From Novosphingobium sp. PhB165 (GTDB taxonomy: Bacteria > Pseudomonadota > Alphaproteobacteria > Sphingomonadales > Sphingomonadaceae): a DNA stretch of 64,000 nucleotides. The stretch covers positions 248,001 to 312,000 of the forward strand of contig NZ_SLVB01000006.1 of NCBI RefSeq assembly GCF_004341845.1. The letters run 5' to 3'. Positions 56,105 to 64,000 of the stretch are shown in pieces. Below the pieces are notes generated by a model, which had not been told where the DNA came from, did not search any database, and was given only the letters and a program-made list of their open reading frames with translations. The stretch's first letter is position 1. Each line of letters begins with the position of its first letter. The position numbers and the translations under genes are program-made.

Positions 56105-56197
56105 GGCTTCGCTCTCCTGTCGCGGTGCAGATCGGAGTCGTCTGCATTTGTGATATACATTGGATCGTATTTGTCCGGAGCGTGCAGGTCAATCGGG

Positions 56198-56214
56198 CAA
56201 TTGTCGCGCAATTG
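56198..56214. promoter_or_regulatory. Paired CAATTG sites between P450 and ABC ATPase genes
   Basis: CAATTG occurs twice with start points 11 bases apart (56198 and 56209), one helical turn, in the 160-base divergent region. TTGGATCG also repeats at 56160 and 56212. Possibly an operator; weak evidence. Confidence 0.25.
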
Positions 56215-56264
56215 GATCGGAGAGGCGTCTGCGCGCCCTTTACTGGCAGGCGATCCTGTCCCAC

Positions 56265-57224
56265 ATGCTGCGCATGACCAGCAGCAGCAGCGCCGCCATC
56301 TCCATCCGCGATCTCAAGAAGCGTTACGCCCCCGCCGGCAGCGGAGAGGGCAAGCTGGCGCTGAAAGGCGTGTCGTTCGATGTGCCTGAGGGCGGCATCT
56401 TCGGCCTGCTGGGCCCCAATGGCGCGGGCAAGTCCACGCTGATCAACATCATGGCCGGGCTGGTCCGCAAGACTTCGGGCACCATCGATATCTGGGGCTT
56501 CGACATCGACAAGCACCAGCGCAATGCCAAGCGCTCGATCGGCATCGTGCCGCAGGAGATCGTCTTCGATCCCTTCTTCACGCCGTTCGAAGTGCTGGAG
56601 AATCAGGCCGGGCTCTACGGCGTCGCCAAGGCCCTGCGCCGCAGCGAGGACCTGCTGCGCGCCGTCCACCTGATGGACAAGCGCGATGCCTATGCCCGCA
56701 CCCTGTCTGGCGGCATGAAGCGCCGCCTGCTGATCGCCAAGGCATTGGTCCATCAGCCGCCGGTGCTGGTGCTGGACGAGCCGACCGCGGGCGTGGACGT
56801 GGAGCTTCGTCGCCAGCTCTGGGAACTCGTCACCGAGCTCAACCACGAAGGTGCGACCATTGTGCTGACCACGCACTACCTCGAAGAGGCCGAGGAACTG
56901 TGCGACCGCATCGCCATCATCAACCACGGCGAACTGATCGCCAACAAGCCGACGCGCGAACTGGTCGGCATGGCGCGCGAGAAGATCATCGTGCTCACGC
57001 TCGACCGCGACATGACCGAACTGCCCAGCCACCCCGGCTTCGTGAAGTGCGAGAAGGCGGGCGAGCGCGTGCTCCAGATCACCTACGACAAGGACCGCGC
57101 CAATGCCGGTGAGATACTCTCGGCCGTGCAGGCGCAGGGCTTCACCATCGTCGACGTGACCACGCGCGAGGCGGACCTTGAGGACGTCTTCGTCAGCCTG
57201 ACGAGTTCCACGCAGGCGGCCTGA
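56265..57224 (+). CDS. ABC-2-type transporter ATP-binding protein
   Basis: 319 residues from ATG 56265 (ATG 56274 also possible). Walker A GPNGAGKST, Q-loop VPQE, signature LSGGMKRR, Walker B VLVLDEPTAG and H-loop TTHYLEEAE are intact. The C-terminal extension after about residue 240 is typical of CcmA/NodI-like ATPases of ABC-2 exporters. No permease gene is adjacent, since nadB follows 98 bases later; its partner must be encoded elsewhere. Confidence 0.88.
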   Translation: MLRMTSSSSAAISIRDLKKRYAPAGSGEGKLALKGVSFDVPEGGIFGLLGPNGAGKSTLINIMAGLVRKTSGTIDIWGFDIDKHQRNAKRSIGIVPQEIVFDPFFTPFEVLENQAGLYGVAKALRRSEDLLRAVHLMDKRDAYARTLSGGMKRRLLIAKALVHQPPVLVLDEPTAGVDVELRRQLWELVTELNHEGATIVLTTHYLEEAEELCDRIAIINHGELIANKPTRELVGMAREKIIVLTLDRDMTELPSHPGFVKCEKAGERVLQITYDKDRANAGEILSAVQAQGFTIVDVTTREADLEDVFVSLTSSTQAA

Positions 57225-57322
57225 TCGCGCCGTTTCGTGCTGCACTGCAACATGATTGCCGGGCAAGCACGAATGCAAAGCTAATTATTGCGCATACTGC
57301 ATAGTCTCGGCATGGAGCCGGC

Positions 57323-58924
57323 ATGACCACGGATTCTGTCGCCGCTCCTGCTTATGACGTCATCGTCGTCGGATCCGGCGCCGCCGGCCTGACCGCCGCG
57401 CTGGCGCTGGCCGAAAAGCTGAAGGTTCTCGTCCTTGCCAAGGGCAGCCTTACCGGCGGGTCGACCGCGTGGGCGCAAGGCGGCATTGCCGCCGTTCTCG
57501 ACGCCGGCGACACGTTCGAGGAGCATGTGCGCGACACCATGATCGCGGGCGCCGGTTTGAACCGGGGCGAGACCGTGGAATTCGTGATCGAGCGCGCACC
57601 CCACGCGATCGAGCGGCTGATCGAACTGGGCGTGCCGTTCAACATGGAGGGCAACGCGCTTCATCTGACGCGCGAGGGTGGTCACTCGCACCGCCGTATC
57701 GTCCATGTCGCCGATGCCACCGGCTGGGCGGTGCAGAGCGCGCTGCTGAAGGCGGCGGAGGACAATCCCAACATCACCCTGCTGCCCGGCCAGTCGTGCA
57801 TCGACCTCATCACCGGGCGGCACGAGCTGCGCTATTCGGGATCGGGCCGGGTCTGGGGCGTCTACGCGCTCGATGAGAAGACCGGCCGGGTGGAGGCGCA
57901 TACCGCGCGTGCCACGATCCTCGCCACCGGCGGCGCGGGCCGCGTCTACCAGTTCTCGACCGCGCCCAGCGGCGCCACGGGGGACGGCATCGCGATGGCC
58001 TGGCGGGCGGGCGCGCGCGTCTCCAACATGGAGATGATGCAGTTCCACCCGACCTGCCTCTACAACCTCGACGTCAAGAACTTCCTCATCACTGAGGCCG
58101 TGCGCGGTGAGGGCGGGCGGCTGATCAACCCGCGCACCGGCAAGCGCTTCATGGAATACTACGATCCGGAGCGGCTCGAACTGGCCCCGCGCGACATCGT
58201 TGCCCGCGCCATCGACTCGGAGATCAAGCGCTTCGGCCTCGATTACGTCCATCTCGATATCAGCCACCAGCCCGAGGCGTTCGTGAAGGAGCACTTCCCG
58301 AACATCTACGAGAAGCTGCTGGGCCTTGGCATCGACATGACGCGCGAGCCGATCCCGGTGGTGCCCGCGCAGCACTATACCTGCGGCGGCATTCTCATCG
58401 ATCTGGACGGCAAGACCGATCTGCCCGGCCTCTATGCGGCGGGCGAATGCACCGAGAGCGGGCTGCATGGGGCCAATCGGCTTGCCTCGAACTCGCTGCT
58501 CGAATGCTTCGTTTTCGGCGAATCCTGCGCGGCGCATATCCTTGACCACTGGGACGCGTTCGACGCGCCGCCGCCGGTTCGGCCATGGGACGAAAGCCGC
58601 GTGACCGACTCGGACGAGGAAGTCGTCATCAAGCAGAACTGGACCGAGATCCGCCGCTTCATGTGGAACTACGTGGGCATCGTGCGCACCACCAAGCGGC
58701 TGGAACGCGCCATGCACCGCATCCAGATGCTCAATGGCGAGGTGGAGGAATACTACCGCCACTTCCGCGTCGCGACCGACCTGATCGAGCTGCGCAACCT
58801 GCTTCAGACGGCGGAACTGATCGTGCGTTCGGCGCTGCACCGGCACGAGAGCCGGGGGCTGCACTTCACGCTGGATTATCCGGTGACGAAAGAGGCGCCG
58901 CATGACACCGTGCTGGTGCCGTGA
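57323..58924 (+). CDS. nadB: L-aspartate oxidase
   Basis: 533 residues. FAD-binding GSGAAGLTAALALAE at the N-terminus, the STAWAQGGIAAV segment, active-site region with GVPFNMEGNALHLTREGGHSHRR, and the C-terminal GLHGANRLASNSLLECFVFG typical of NadB. It oxidises aspartate to iminoaspartate, the first step of NAD synthesis. GGAG lies five bases before the ATG. nadA and nadC are not in the window. Confidence 0.97.
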   Translation: MTTDSVAAPAYDVIVVGSGAAGLTAALALAEKLKVLVLAKGSLTGGSTAWAQGGIAAVLDAGDTFEEHVRDTMIAGAGLNRGETVEFVIERAPHAIERLIELGVPFNMEGNALHLTREGGHSHRRIVHVADATGWAVQSALLKAAEDNPNITLLPGQSCIDLITGRHELRYSGSGRVWGVYALDEKTGRVEAHTARATILATGGAGRVYQFSTAPSGATGDGIAMAWRAGARVSNMEMMQFHPTCLYNLDVKNFLITEAVRGEGGRLINPRTGKRFMEYYDPERLELAPRDIVARAIDSEIKRFGLDYVHLDISHQPEAFVKEHFPNIYEKLLGLGIDMTREPIPVVPAQHYTCGGILIDLDGKTDLPGLYAAGECTESGLHGANRLASNSLLECFVFGESCAAHILDHWDAFDAPPPVRPWDESRVTDSDEEVVIKQNWTEIRRFMWNYVGIVRTTKRLERAMHRIQMLNGEVEEYYRHFRVATDLIELRNLLQTAELIVRSALHRHESRGLHFTLDYPVTKEAPHDTVLVP

Positions 58925-58960
58925 GGCCGTGCGCCTGAAAGCAAACCTTCCATACTGACC

Positions 58961-59045
58961 CGTCATCCCCGCGAAGGCGGGGATCCCGCTTGTTCTGGCG
59001 GCGTGGCGAAAAGGAAGCGGGGCCCCCGCCTTCGCGGGGGCGACG
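58961..59045. repeat. Dispersed palindromic repeat, family A2 (second copy)
   Basis: Nearly identical to the unit at 31021-31107, differing by a few bases in the loop. It lies between the convergent nadB and GlsB-type genes. Confidence 0.85.
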
Positions 59046-59084
59046 GATTTCCATTTGGACAGGTCGGGGCTAGGGGCGCCCTCC

Positions 59085-59330
59085 TCACATCCCGATATGC
59101 AGCGCGCGGCCGATGTAGATCAGCGCCATCGCGCCCAGTACCGAGGCCAGGCAGCCGGCGCGCTGGAAGCCGGGTTCGCCGCGCGTGGTGATGAGCCCGG
59201 CGGCGAAAGAACCCCCGATACCGAGCAGAATCGTCGCGACCCAGCTCATGTCCACAAAGCCGGGGTAGAGCCAGCGCGCCAGCACGCCGATGATAAAGCC
59301 GCTGAAGATGGCGCCGATCAGGTTGATCAT
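59085..59330 (-). CDS. GlsB/YeaQ/YmgE-family stress-response membrane protein
   Basis: 81 residues with three short hydrophobic helices. INLIGAIFSGFIIGVLARWLYPG and the Gly-rich ATILLGIGGSFAAGLI are the transglycosylase-associated-protein pattern. Start at ATG 59330 with GAGGA about eleven bases upstream; a longer in-frame extension to 59720 has no protein-like character. Role in envelope stress is inferred from the family. Confidence 0.85.
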   Translation of the reverse strand: MINLIGAIFSGFIIGVLARWLYPGFVDMSWVATILLGIGGSFAAGLITTRGEPGFQRAGCLASVLGAMALIYIGRALHIGM

Positions 59331-60032
59331 GAAATTGAATGTCCTCGAAGAATCGCGATTTCCAAAGCGTAGGAATGTCCGATGGCAGAGCGGTTGCAAG
59401 CCGTCATTCGGCAAAGTGCGATCCGGCACCGTCGAAGCGCAGCGAGAGGGGCGGCGGGAAGCCCGCGAGTCAGAGCGGACCGAGTAGACGGGGAAAACCC
59501 GCGCCAAGTCCCTAGACAGTCTGGAAAAGCCGTTTTGCGGGCCTTCATTTCGTCGCAAATGCGATTCGCTTCGTCGCCGTTTTATGTGGAAAAATTTTTG
59601 TGTCCACGGGCCCGATTGACCCTTGCGGGAATGGCCGATGAAGGAGTTCCCACGCGTCGCGATGGCTAGCGCGATGTAAACCCCCGCTCCGCAATTGACC
59701 TTGGGCACCGAACCCCCCACTTGCGTTGGAAACCAGAAAGGGCACTATGGGTTGTGGCGCGTCGGTCGCGGGGCATCTAGACCTAGGTATATCGTTCCTG
59801 GACCGGCGGGGGGTCGGTTGGAATGATTCCAGGCCCGGTGCAACGTTTTCAGGACTATTCGCGCCGGGGTCGGTCAGGGAATTTTGTTCTCTTTTTGTGC
59901 TGCCCGTGCTAGCCGGTTCGATCCCTCGTCCCGGCGACTCGCACGGATGATGCGGTCGGCTCCGATGTGAATTTGTGAACGCGCCATATGGCGCTTCGAT
60001 GACGCCGATTTTGAAGCAACCGGGGGGCAAAC
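59331..60032. other. Long nrdA leader region with a DnaA-box-like site
   Basis: About 700 bases without a convincing gene. Seen in it: TGTGGAAAA at 59585-59593, a reverse match to the DnaA consensus, inside an A/T-rich stretch where GTGGA and TCCAC pair around AAAATTTTTGTG; a perfect dyad CTAGACCTAG near 59780; and an A/T-rich patch AATTTTGTTCTCTTTTTGTG (59880-59900). I found no clear NrdR box or B12 riboswitch. The length suggests complex control of nrdA. Confidence 0.45.
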
Positions 60033-62183
60033 GTGGATTTCAGGAACGGAAGCGACGCTGAAGTGAACAGCTCCGATGTGATGCAAGACGGCCAGGTGGA
60101 AATGCCCGGCTTTGAATTGACCAGTTTCGATATGACGGGCGGCAGTGCCGGAAAGGCACCCGCCCAGACTGCCGCCAACAAGGCTGCTGCCAATAAGACT
60201 GCCCCGAAGACGCCAAAAGCGAACAGGGTCACGAAACACGAAAAGGAGGCGGGCGTGAGCCCGGCAATCGCCATGGATAAGACCGATACCGCTTCGGCAG
60301 CACTGGTGGCCGACGCTCTCCTCGCAGCGGCCACCACGGCCGTCGCCGCGCCGCGCGTCAGCGATTCGAAGACGATCAACGCGCGCCGCTTCACCATCGT
60401 CACCGACGATGCGCGCGATGCGCTGCTGACCGATTTCGGCAAGGAAACGCTGGACGATCGCTACCTGCTGCCGGGTGAGAAGTATCAGGACCTGTTCGCC
60501 CGCGTGGCCGATGCCTATTCGGACGATCAGGATCACGCCCAGCGCATCTACGACTACATCTCGAAGCTGTGGTTCATGCCCGCCACCCCCGTTCTCTCGA
60601 ACGGCGGCACCGGCCGCGGCCTGCCCATCTCGTGCTACCTGAACTCGGTGGACGATAGCCTCGAAGGCATTCTGGCCACCTGGACCGAGAACGTCTGGCT
60701 CGCCTCGCGCGGCGGCGGCATCGGCACTTACTGGGGCAACGTGCGCGGCATCGGTGAGCCGGTCGGCCTCAACGGCAAGACCAGCGGCATCATTCCCTTC
60801 GTGCGCGTGATGGACTCGCTGACCCTCGCGATCTCGCAGGGTTCGCTGCGCCGAGGTTCGGCCGCCTGCTATCTCGACGTTTCGCACCCGGAGATCGAGG
60901 AGTTCCTCGAAATCCGCAAGACTTCGGGCGACTTCAACCGCAAGGCGCTGAACCTGCACCACGGCGTGCTGCTGACCGACGAGTTCATGGAAGCCGTCCG
61001 CGACGGCACGGACTTCGATCTGCGCAGCCCCAAGGACGGTTCGGTGCGCGGCACTGTCCACGCCCGCTCGCTGTTCCAGAAGCTGGTGGAGGTCCGCCTC
61101 GCCACCGGTGAGCCCTATCTGGTGTTCTCCGACACCGTGAACCGCACGATGCCCAAGCATCACCGCGATCTCGGCCTCAAGGTTTCGACCTCGAACCTCT
61201 GCTCGGAAATCACGCTGCCCACCGGCCGCGACCACCTCGGCAACGACCGTACGGCCGTGTGCTGCCTCTCCTCGCTCAACCTCGAAACCTGGGAAGAGTG
61301 GAAGGGCGAGAAGCGCTTCGTCGAAGACGTGCTGCGCTTCCTCGACAACGTGCTGCAGGACTACATCGACCGCGCGCCGGACGAGATGGCCCGTGCCCGC
61401 TACTCCGCCGCGCGTGAGCGTTCGGTCGGCATGGGCGTGATGGGCTTCCACTCGTACCTCCAGAAGCGCGGCATCGCCTTCGAAAGCGCGATGGCCAAGG
61501 CGCTGAACATGCAGATGTTCCAGCACATCGCCGCCAAGGCGGACGAAGCCTCGCTGCTGCTGGCCCAAGAACGCGGCGCCTGCCCGGATGCTGCCGACAT
61601 GGGCGTGATGCAGCGCTTCAGCTGCAAGATGGCGATCGCGCCCACCGCGTCGATCTCGATCATCTGCGGCGGCACTTCGGCCTGCATCGAGCCGATCCCG
61701 GCGAACATCTACACCCACAAGACGCTCTCGGGCAGCTTCGTGGTGAAGAACCCTTACCTGCAGAAGCTGCTGGCCTCGAAGTCGAAGGACTCCACCAATG
61801 TGTGGAACTCGATTCTCGAACACGGCGGCTCGGTCCAGCAGCTCGACTTCCTCAGCCCCGAGGAAAAGGCGATCTACAAGACCAGCTTCGAAATCGACCA
61901 GCGCTGGCTGCTCGAATTCGCGGCCGACCGTACGCCCTATATCGATCAGGCACAGTCGCTGAACCTGTTCATCCCGGCGGACGTGGACAAGTGGGACCTG
62001 ATGATGCTGCACTTCCAGGCGTGGGAGAAGGGCATCAAGTCGCTCTACTACCTGCGCTCGAAGTCGGTGCAGCGCGCGGGCTTCGCAGGCTCGGGCGGCG
62101 TCGAGGCGGACAATACGCCCGAAGCACCCAAGTTCGAGATCGGCGAGACGACGGACTACGACGAGTGCCTTGCCTGCCAGTAA
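60033..62183 (+). CDS. nrdA: Class I ribonucleoside-diphosphate reductase, alpha subunit (no ATP-cone)
   Basis: 716 residues. The catalytic residues of NrdA are all present: Cys201 in PISCYLNS, Asn388/Cys390/Glu392 in NLCSEI, the Cys pair near 410, the radical-path Tyr pair in SLYYLRSK, and the C-terminal redox pair CLAC. It makes deoxyribonucleotides for DNA synthesis. The first about 110 residues are low-complexity (Ala/Lys/Thr-rich) instead of an ATP-cone, so allosteric shut-off by dATP may be absent or different. Start is GTG 60033 after GGGGGG; a shorter protein from Met17 or Met24 is possible. nrdB is not found downstream in the window. Confidence 0.93.
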   Translation: MDFRNGSDAEVNSSDVMQDGQVEMPGFELTSFDMTGGSAGKAPAQTAANKAAANKTAPKTPKANRVTKHEKEAGVSPAIAMDKTDTASAALVADALLAAATTAVAAPRVSDSKTINARRFTIVTDDARDALLTDFGKETLDDRYLLPGEKYQDLFARVADAYSDDQDHAQRIYDYISKLWFMPATPVLSNGGTGRGLPISCYLNSVDDSLEGILATWTENVWLASRGGGIGTYWGNVRGIGEPVGLNGKTSGIIPFVRVMDSLTLAISQGSLRRGSAACYLDVSHPEIEEFLEIRKTSGDFNRKALNLHHGVLLTDEFMEAVRDGTDFDLRSPKDGSVRGTVHARSLFQKLVEVRLATGEPYLVFSDTVNRTMPKHHRDLGLKVSTSNLCSEITLPTGRDHLGNDRTAVCCLSSLNLETWEEWKGEKRFVEDVLRFLDNVLQDYIDRAPDEMARARYSAARERSVGMGVMGFHSYLQKRGIAFESAMAKALNMQMFQHIAAKADEASLLLAQERGACPDAADMGVMQRFSCKMAIAPTASISIICGGTSACIEPIPANIYTHKTLSGSFVVKNPYLQKLLASKSKDSTNVWNSILEHGGSVQQLDFLSPEEKAIYKTSFEIDQRWLLEFAADRTPYIDQAQSLNLFIPADVDKWDLMMLHFQAWEKGIKSLYYLRSKSVQRAGFAGSGGVEADNTPEAPKFEIGETTDYDECLACQ

Positions 62184-62207
62184 GGTAGGCTGACAGGATC
62201 ACCGAGA

Positions 62208-62245
62208 GACGGCTCTCCGGCTTTGTGCTGGAGGGCCGTTTTCCT
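62208..62245 (+). terminator. Intrinsic terminator of nrdA
   Basis: ACGGC-CTCC pairs with GGAG-GCCGT around a short loop, then TTTTCCTTTT follows. It lies about 25 bases after the nrdA stop. Confidence 0.8.
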
Positions 62246-62466
62246 TTTGGAAGAACAAGAAGAAAAGCAGGGGAGCATGGCCCCCCTGCACCCCCATTAC
62301 CGTCTAGGTCACGCGGACCGACAGCGTTGCGCGCCCATGGCGGCGTCGGGAGACATGTATGGCCTTCGGCAGCAGGGGGCGGACGACAGTTCTGCGCGCG
62401 CGACGTGGACACGATGCGGGTCTGGGGGATCATCCCCCAGGACTTCCTTTTTCTTCTTCTTCCAAC
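62246..62466 (+). ncRNA. Possible small RNA ended by a second intrinsic terminator
   Basis: Between the nrdA terminator and the phosphodiesterase gene there is a hairpin GCAGGGG/CCCCTGC (62260-62285) and, further on, a perfect CTGGGGGA-TCA-TCCCCCAG stem (62425-62443) followed by TTCCTTTTTCTTCTTCTTCC. A second good terminator on the same strand with no gene in between suggests a separate transcript of 150-200 bases, or a back-up terminator for nrdA. No promoter was clear. The rest of the gap up to 62539 shows nothing else. Confidence 0.35.
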
Positions 62467-62539
62467 CCCTTCTGACCTAAATTTGTCATTCCCAAGGCCT
62501 AGCCCGGCCTCGGGAAACGCTAGCCAAGGACACTCGCCG

Positions 62540-63670
62540 ATGATCGACAGCCGCATGTCTCGCCGTTCGCTGGTCGGTACCGGATTGGGCGTCGGGCTGG
62601 CCGCGGGCTTCGCGCCGGACGTTCTGGCGGCGCCCGTGAAAGGGCGTCCGGCCAAGGCGTTGGTGATCGGGCACCGCGGCGCTTCGGCATGGCGGCCCGA
62701 GCATACGCTGGGTTCTTATGCCAAGGCGATTGCCGACGGGGCGGACTTCATCGAGCCCGATCTGGTCAGCACCAGGGACGGTGTGCTGATCGCCCGGCAT
62801 GAGAACAACATAGCCGAGACCACCGACGTATCCGCGCGGCCCGAGTTCGCCGCGCGCAAGGCGACCAAGACTGTCGATGGCGAGCAGGTGACCGGCTGGT
62901 TCACCGAGGATTTCACGCTGGCGGAGATCAAGACCCTGCGCGCGAAGGAGCGGCTGGGCCCGCTGCGGCCGGAAAGCCGGTCCTTCGACGGCAAGTTTCA
63001 GGTCGTGACGTTCGAGGAGATCGCCGATTTCGTCGCCGCCGAGTCCGCCGCGCGCGGGCGGGTGATCGGGGTGATTCCCGAACTCAAGCACTCGACCTAT
63101 TTTGCCGGGATCGGGCTGCCGCTGGAGCAGCGCTTTCTCGACCGGATTCATGCCAGCGCCTATCTCCAGTCCGCGCCGGTGATCGTGCAGAGCTTCGAGA
63201 TCGCCAATCTCAAGTGGCTGCGGCCGCGTCTGGACGGGCTGGGCAATGTCCAGCTTCTGCAATTGACGATGCCGGGCACGATGCGTCCAGCCGATGGCGT
63301 GGCCAAGGGTTCGGGCCCCACGTTCGACGAGATGCACAGCGATGCCGGTCTGGCCGAGATGGCGACGTATGCGGACTGGGTTTCGCCCTACAACATCGCG
63401 CTGCTGGGGCGGGACAAGGACGGGAAGCTGCTGCCGCAGGGGACCGGGCTTGTCGAGCGCGCTCATGCCGCCGGGCTGCTGGTTTCGACCTGGACGTTCC
63501 GTCCGGAGAATTATTTCCTGCCCACCGACCTGCGGAATGCGGCCGGGCCGACCGCGCGCAATCCGGCGGGCTCCATTGCGGAAATCCGTCGCTATCTGGC
63601 GCTGGGGATCGACTCGTTCTTCACCGACGATCCGGCGATCGGCCGTCAGGCGGTGGACGGGCGGGGCTGA
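62540..63670 (+). CDS. Glycerophosphodiester phosphodiesterase, Tat-exported
   Basis: 376 residues from ATG 62540 (AAGGA about nine bases upstream). The N-terminus has a twin-arginine motif (SRRSLVG) and a hydrophobic stretch ending VLA-A, so export by Tat is likely. GDPD motifs: GHRGASAWRPEHTLGSY (catalytic His), FIEPDLVSTRDGVLIARHEN (metal Glu/Asp and second His), and IPELKHS. It cleaves glycerophosphodiesters to glycerol-3-phosphate and an alcohol in the periplasm. Confidence 0.93.
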   Translation: MIDSRMSRRSLVGTGLGVGLAAGFAPDVLAAPVKGRPAKALVIGHRGASAWRPEHTLGSYAKAIADGADFIEPDLVSTRDGVLIARHENNIAETTDVSARPEFAARKATKTVDGEQVTGWFTEDFTLAEIKTLRAKERLGPLRPESRSFDGKFQVVTFEEIADFVAAESAARGRVIGVIPELKHSTYFAGIGLPLEQRFLDRIHASAYLQSAPVIVQSFEIANLKWLRPRLDGLGNVQLLQLTMPGTMRPADGVAKGSGPTFDEMHSDAGLAEMATYADWVSPYNIALLGRDKDGKLLPQGTGLVERAHAAGLLVSTWTFRPENYFLPTDLRNAAGPTARNPAGSIAEIRRYLALGIDSFFTDDPAIGRQAVDGRG

Positions 63671-63763
63671 TACGAAGGCGGTGCCATCCCGAATGGCTTT
63701 CCGGTTCCGGCACGCGCCTCAGGACGCCGGGGTGGCTGCGAAGCCGGGTTGTCTGCATCATCC

Positions 63764-63881
63764 CCTCCCACTCCGCTCATCCTGAGCCTGTCGAAGGATG
63801 TGGGGCCAGCGCCACGCCCGCCGGGGGCTTCGACAAGCTCAGCCTGAGCGGGATCGAACCGACGGTTGAAACGGGCGGAAG
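63764..63881. repeat. Dispersed palindromic repeat, family C (reverse full copy)
   Basis: Same unit as 8971-9074 in the opposite orientation, including the flanking GACGGTTGAAAC tail. The first 50 bases (63764-63813) recur identically at 63951-64000. The 330-base gap after 63670 holds no gene that I can see. Confidence 0.85.
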
Positions 63882-63950
63882 GAGACGGCGCCTGCTTTTG
63901 CGGCATGGGGGGCGCCGAATGGCTGATGTTGCGGGTTAGCCGTCCCAAGC

Positions 63951-64000
63951 CCTCCCACTCCGCTCATCCTGAGCCTGTCGAAGGATGTGGGGCCAGCGCC
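63951..64000. repeat. Dispersed palindromic repeat, family C (cut by window end)
   Basis: Fifty bases identical to 63764-63813, from CCTCCCACTCCGCTCATCCT to GGGGCCAGCGCC. A tandem second unit probably continues beyond the window. Confidence 0.8.

Noticed and set aside
59331..59720. Extension of the GlsB-type gene to 211 codons
   Set aside because: The added part is low-quality sequence; family members are about 80 residues and start at the Met at 59330.
59700..60032. A cobalamin riboswitch upstream of the ribonucleotide reductase
   Set aside because: No B12-box-like sequence was found, and the enzyme is class I (iron/manganese beta subunit), not the B12-dependent class II.

Overview
The window comes from a high-GC alphaproteobacterium. 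Gene content fits the Sphingomonadales, most likely Novosphingobium or a close relative: an NrsF/ECF sigma pair, an lptB-rpoN unit, a cytochrome P450, a TauD-type dioxygenase, several sulfatases, and the palindromic intergenic repeats usual in sphingomonad genomes. No rRNA gene is present, so this placement is inference. Most of the sequence is ordinary chromosome: gyrB, guaA, nrdA, nadB, rpoN, lptB, tldD, pmbA. I see no prophage, CRISPR array or intact insertion sequence.

Layout. 0-1.3 kb: a thioredoxin/TPR co-chaperone cut by the window edge, two near-identical tRNA-Gly(GCC) genes and a 24-base leftover of a third. 1.3-2.5 kb: ECF sigma factor and NrsF-type anti-sigma factor. 2.5-10.5 kb: a glycosylation-rich region with a GtrB/GtrA pair, a polytopic membrane protein that may be their transferase, a TPR/O-GlcNAc-transferase-like protein, and a GT32-methyltransferase fusion; a small lower-GC islet of two unknown genes lies at 8.05-8.86 kb. 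10.5-19.7 kb: TonB, RpoN, LptB, PmbA, a large MscS channel, a META lipoprotein.

19.9-31.0 kb: the most distinctive part, an apparent catabolic cluster. It holds a TauD-family dioxygenase, two isochorismatase-type amidohydrolases, an SDR, a ribokinase, a RutA-like flavin monooxygenase, an MFS carrier, an M20 hydrolase, and a single 790-residue protein joining an AraC-type regulator to an acetamidase/formamidase. Ribokinase next to a RutA-like monooxygenase suggests that a ribosylated N-heterocycle (a nucleoside or flavin-like compound) is split, its ring opened by amide cleavage, and nitrogen released by the amidohydrolases. The substrate is not proven. Tandem 10-base repeats just upstream of the fusion gene look like its own operator.

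31-40.6 kb: two metallopeptidases, a periplasmic TPR protein, a VOC protein, gyrB and guaA. The gyrB-guaA gap holds a convincing small-RNA candidate on the minus strand: two hairpins with CCTCCC loops followed by an intrinsic terminator. 40.8-49.9 kb: three sulfatases, two membrane proteins and a DUF1254/DUF1214 protein, apparently an organosulfate-use cluster. Two of the sulfatases have a Cys-x-Ala-x-Arg instead of a Cys-x-Pro-x-Arg signature. 50-64 kb: Ogt, a GNAT acetyltransferase, TldD (the partner of PmbA), a zinc-finger protein, divergent azoreductase and HxlR regulator, P450, an ABC ATPase, NadB, a GlsB-type membrane protein, a class I ribonucleotide reductase alpha subunit without an ATP-cone, and a Tat-exported phosphodiesterase. 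Dispersed palindromic repeats of several families occupy many of the larger intergenic gaps.
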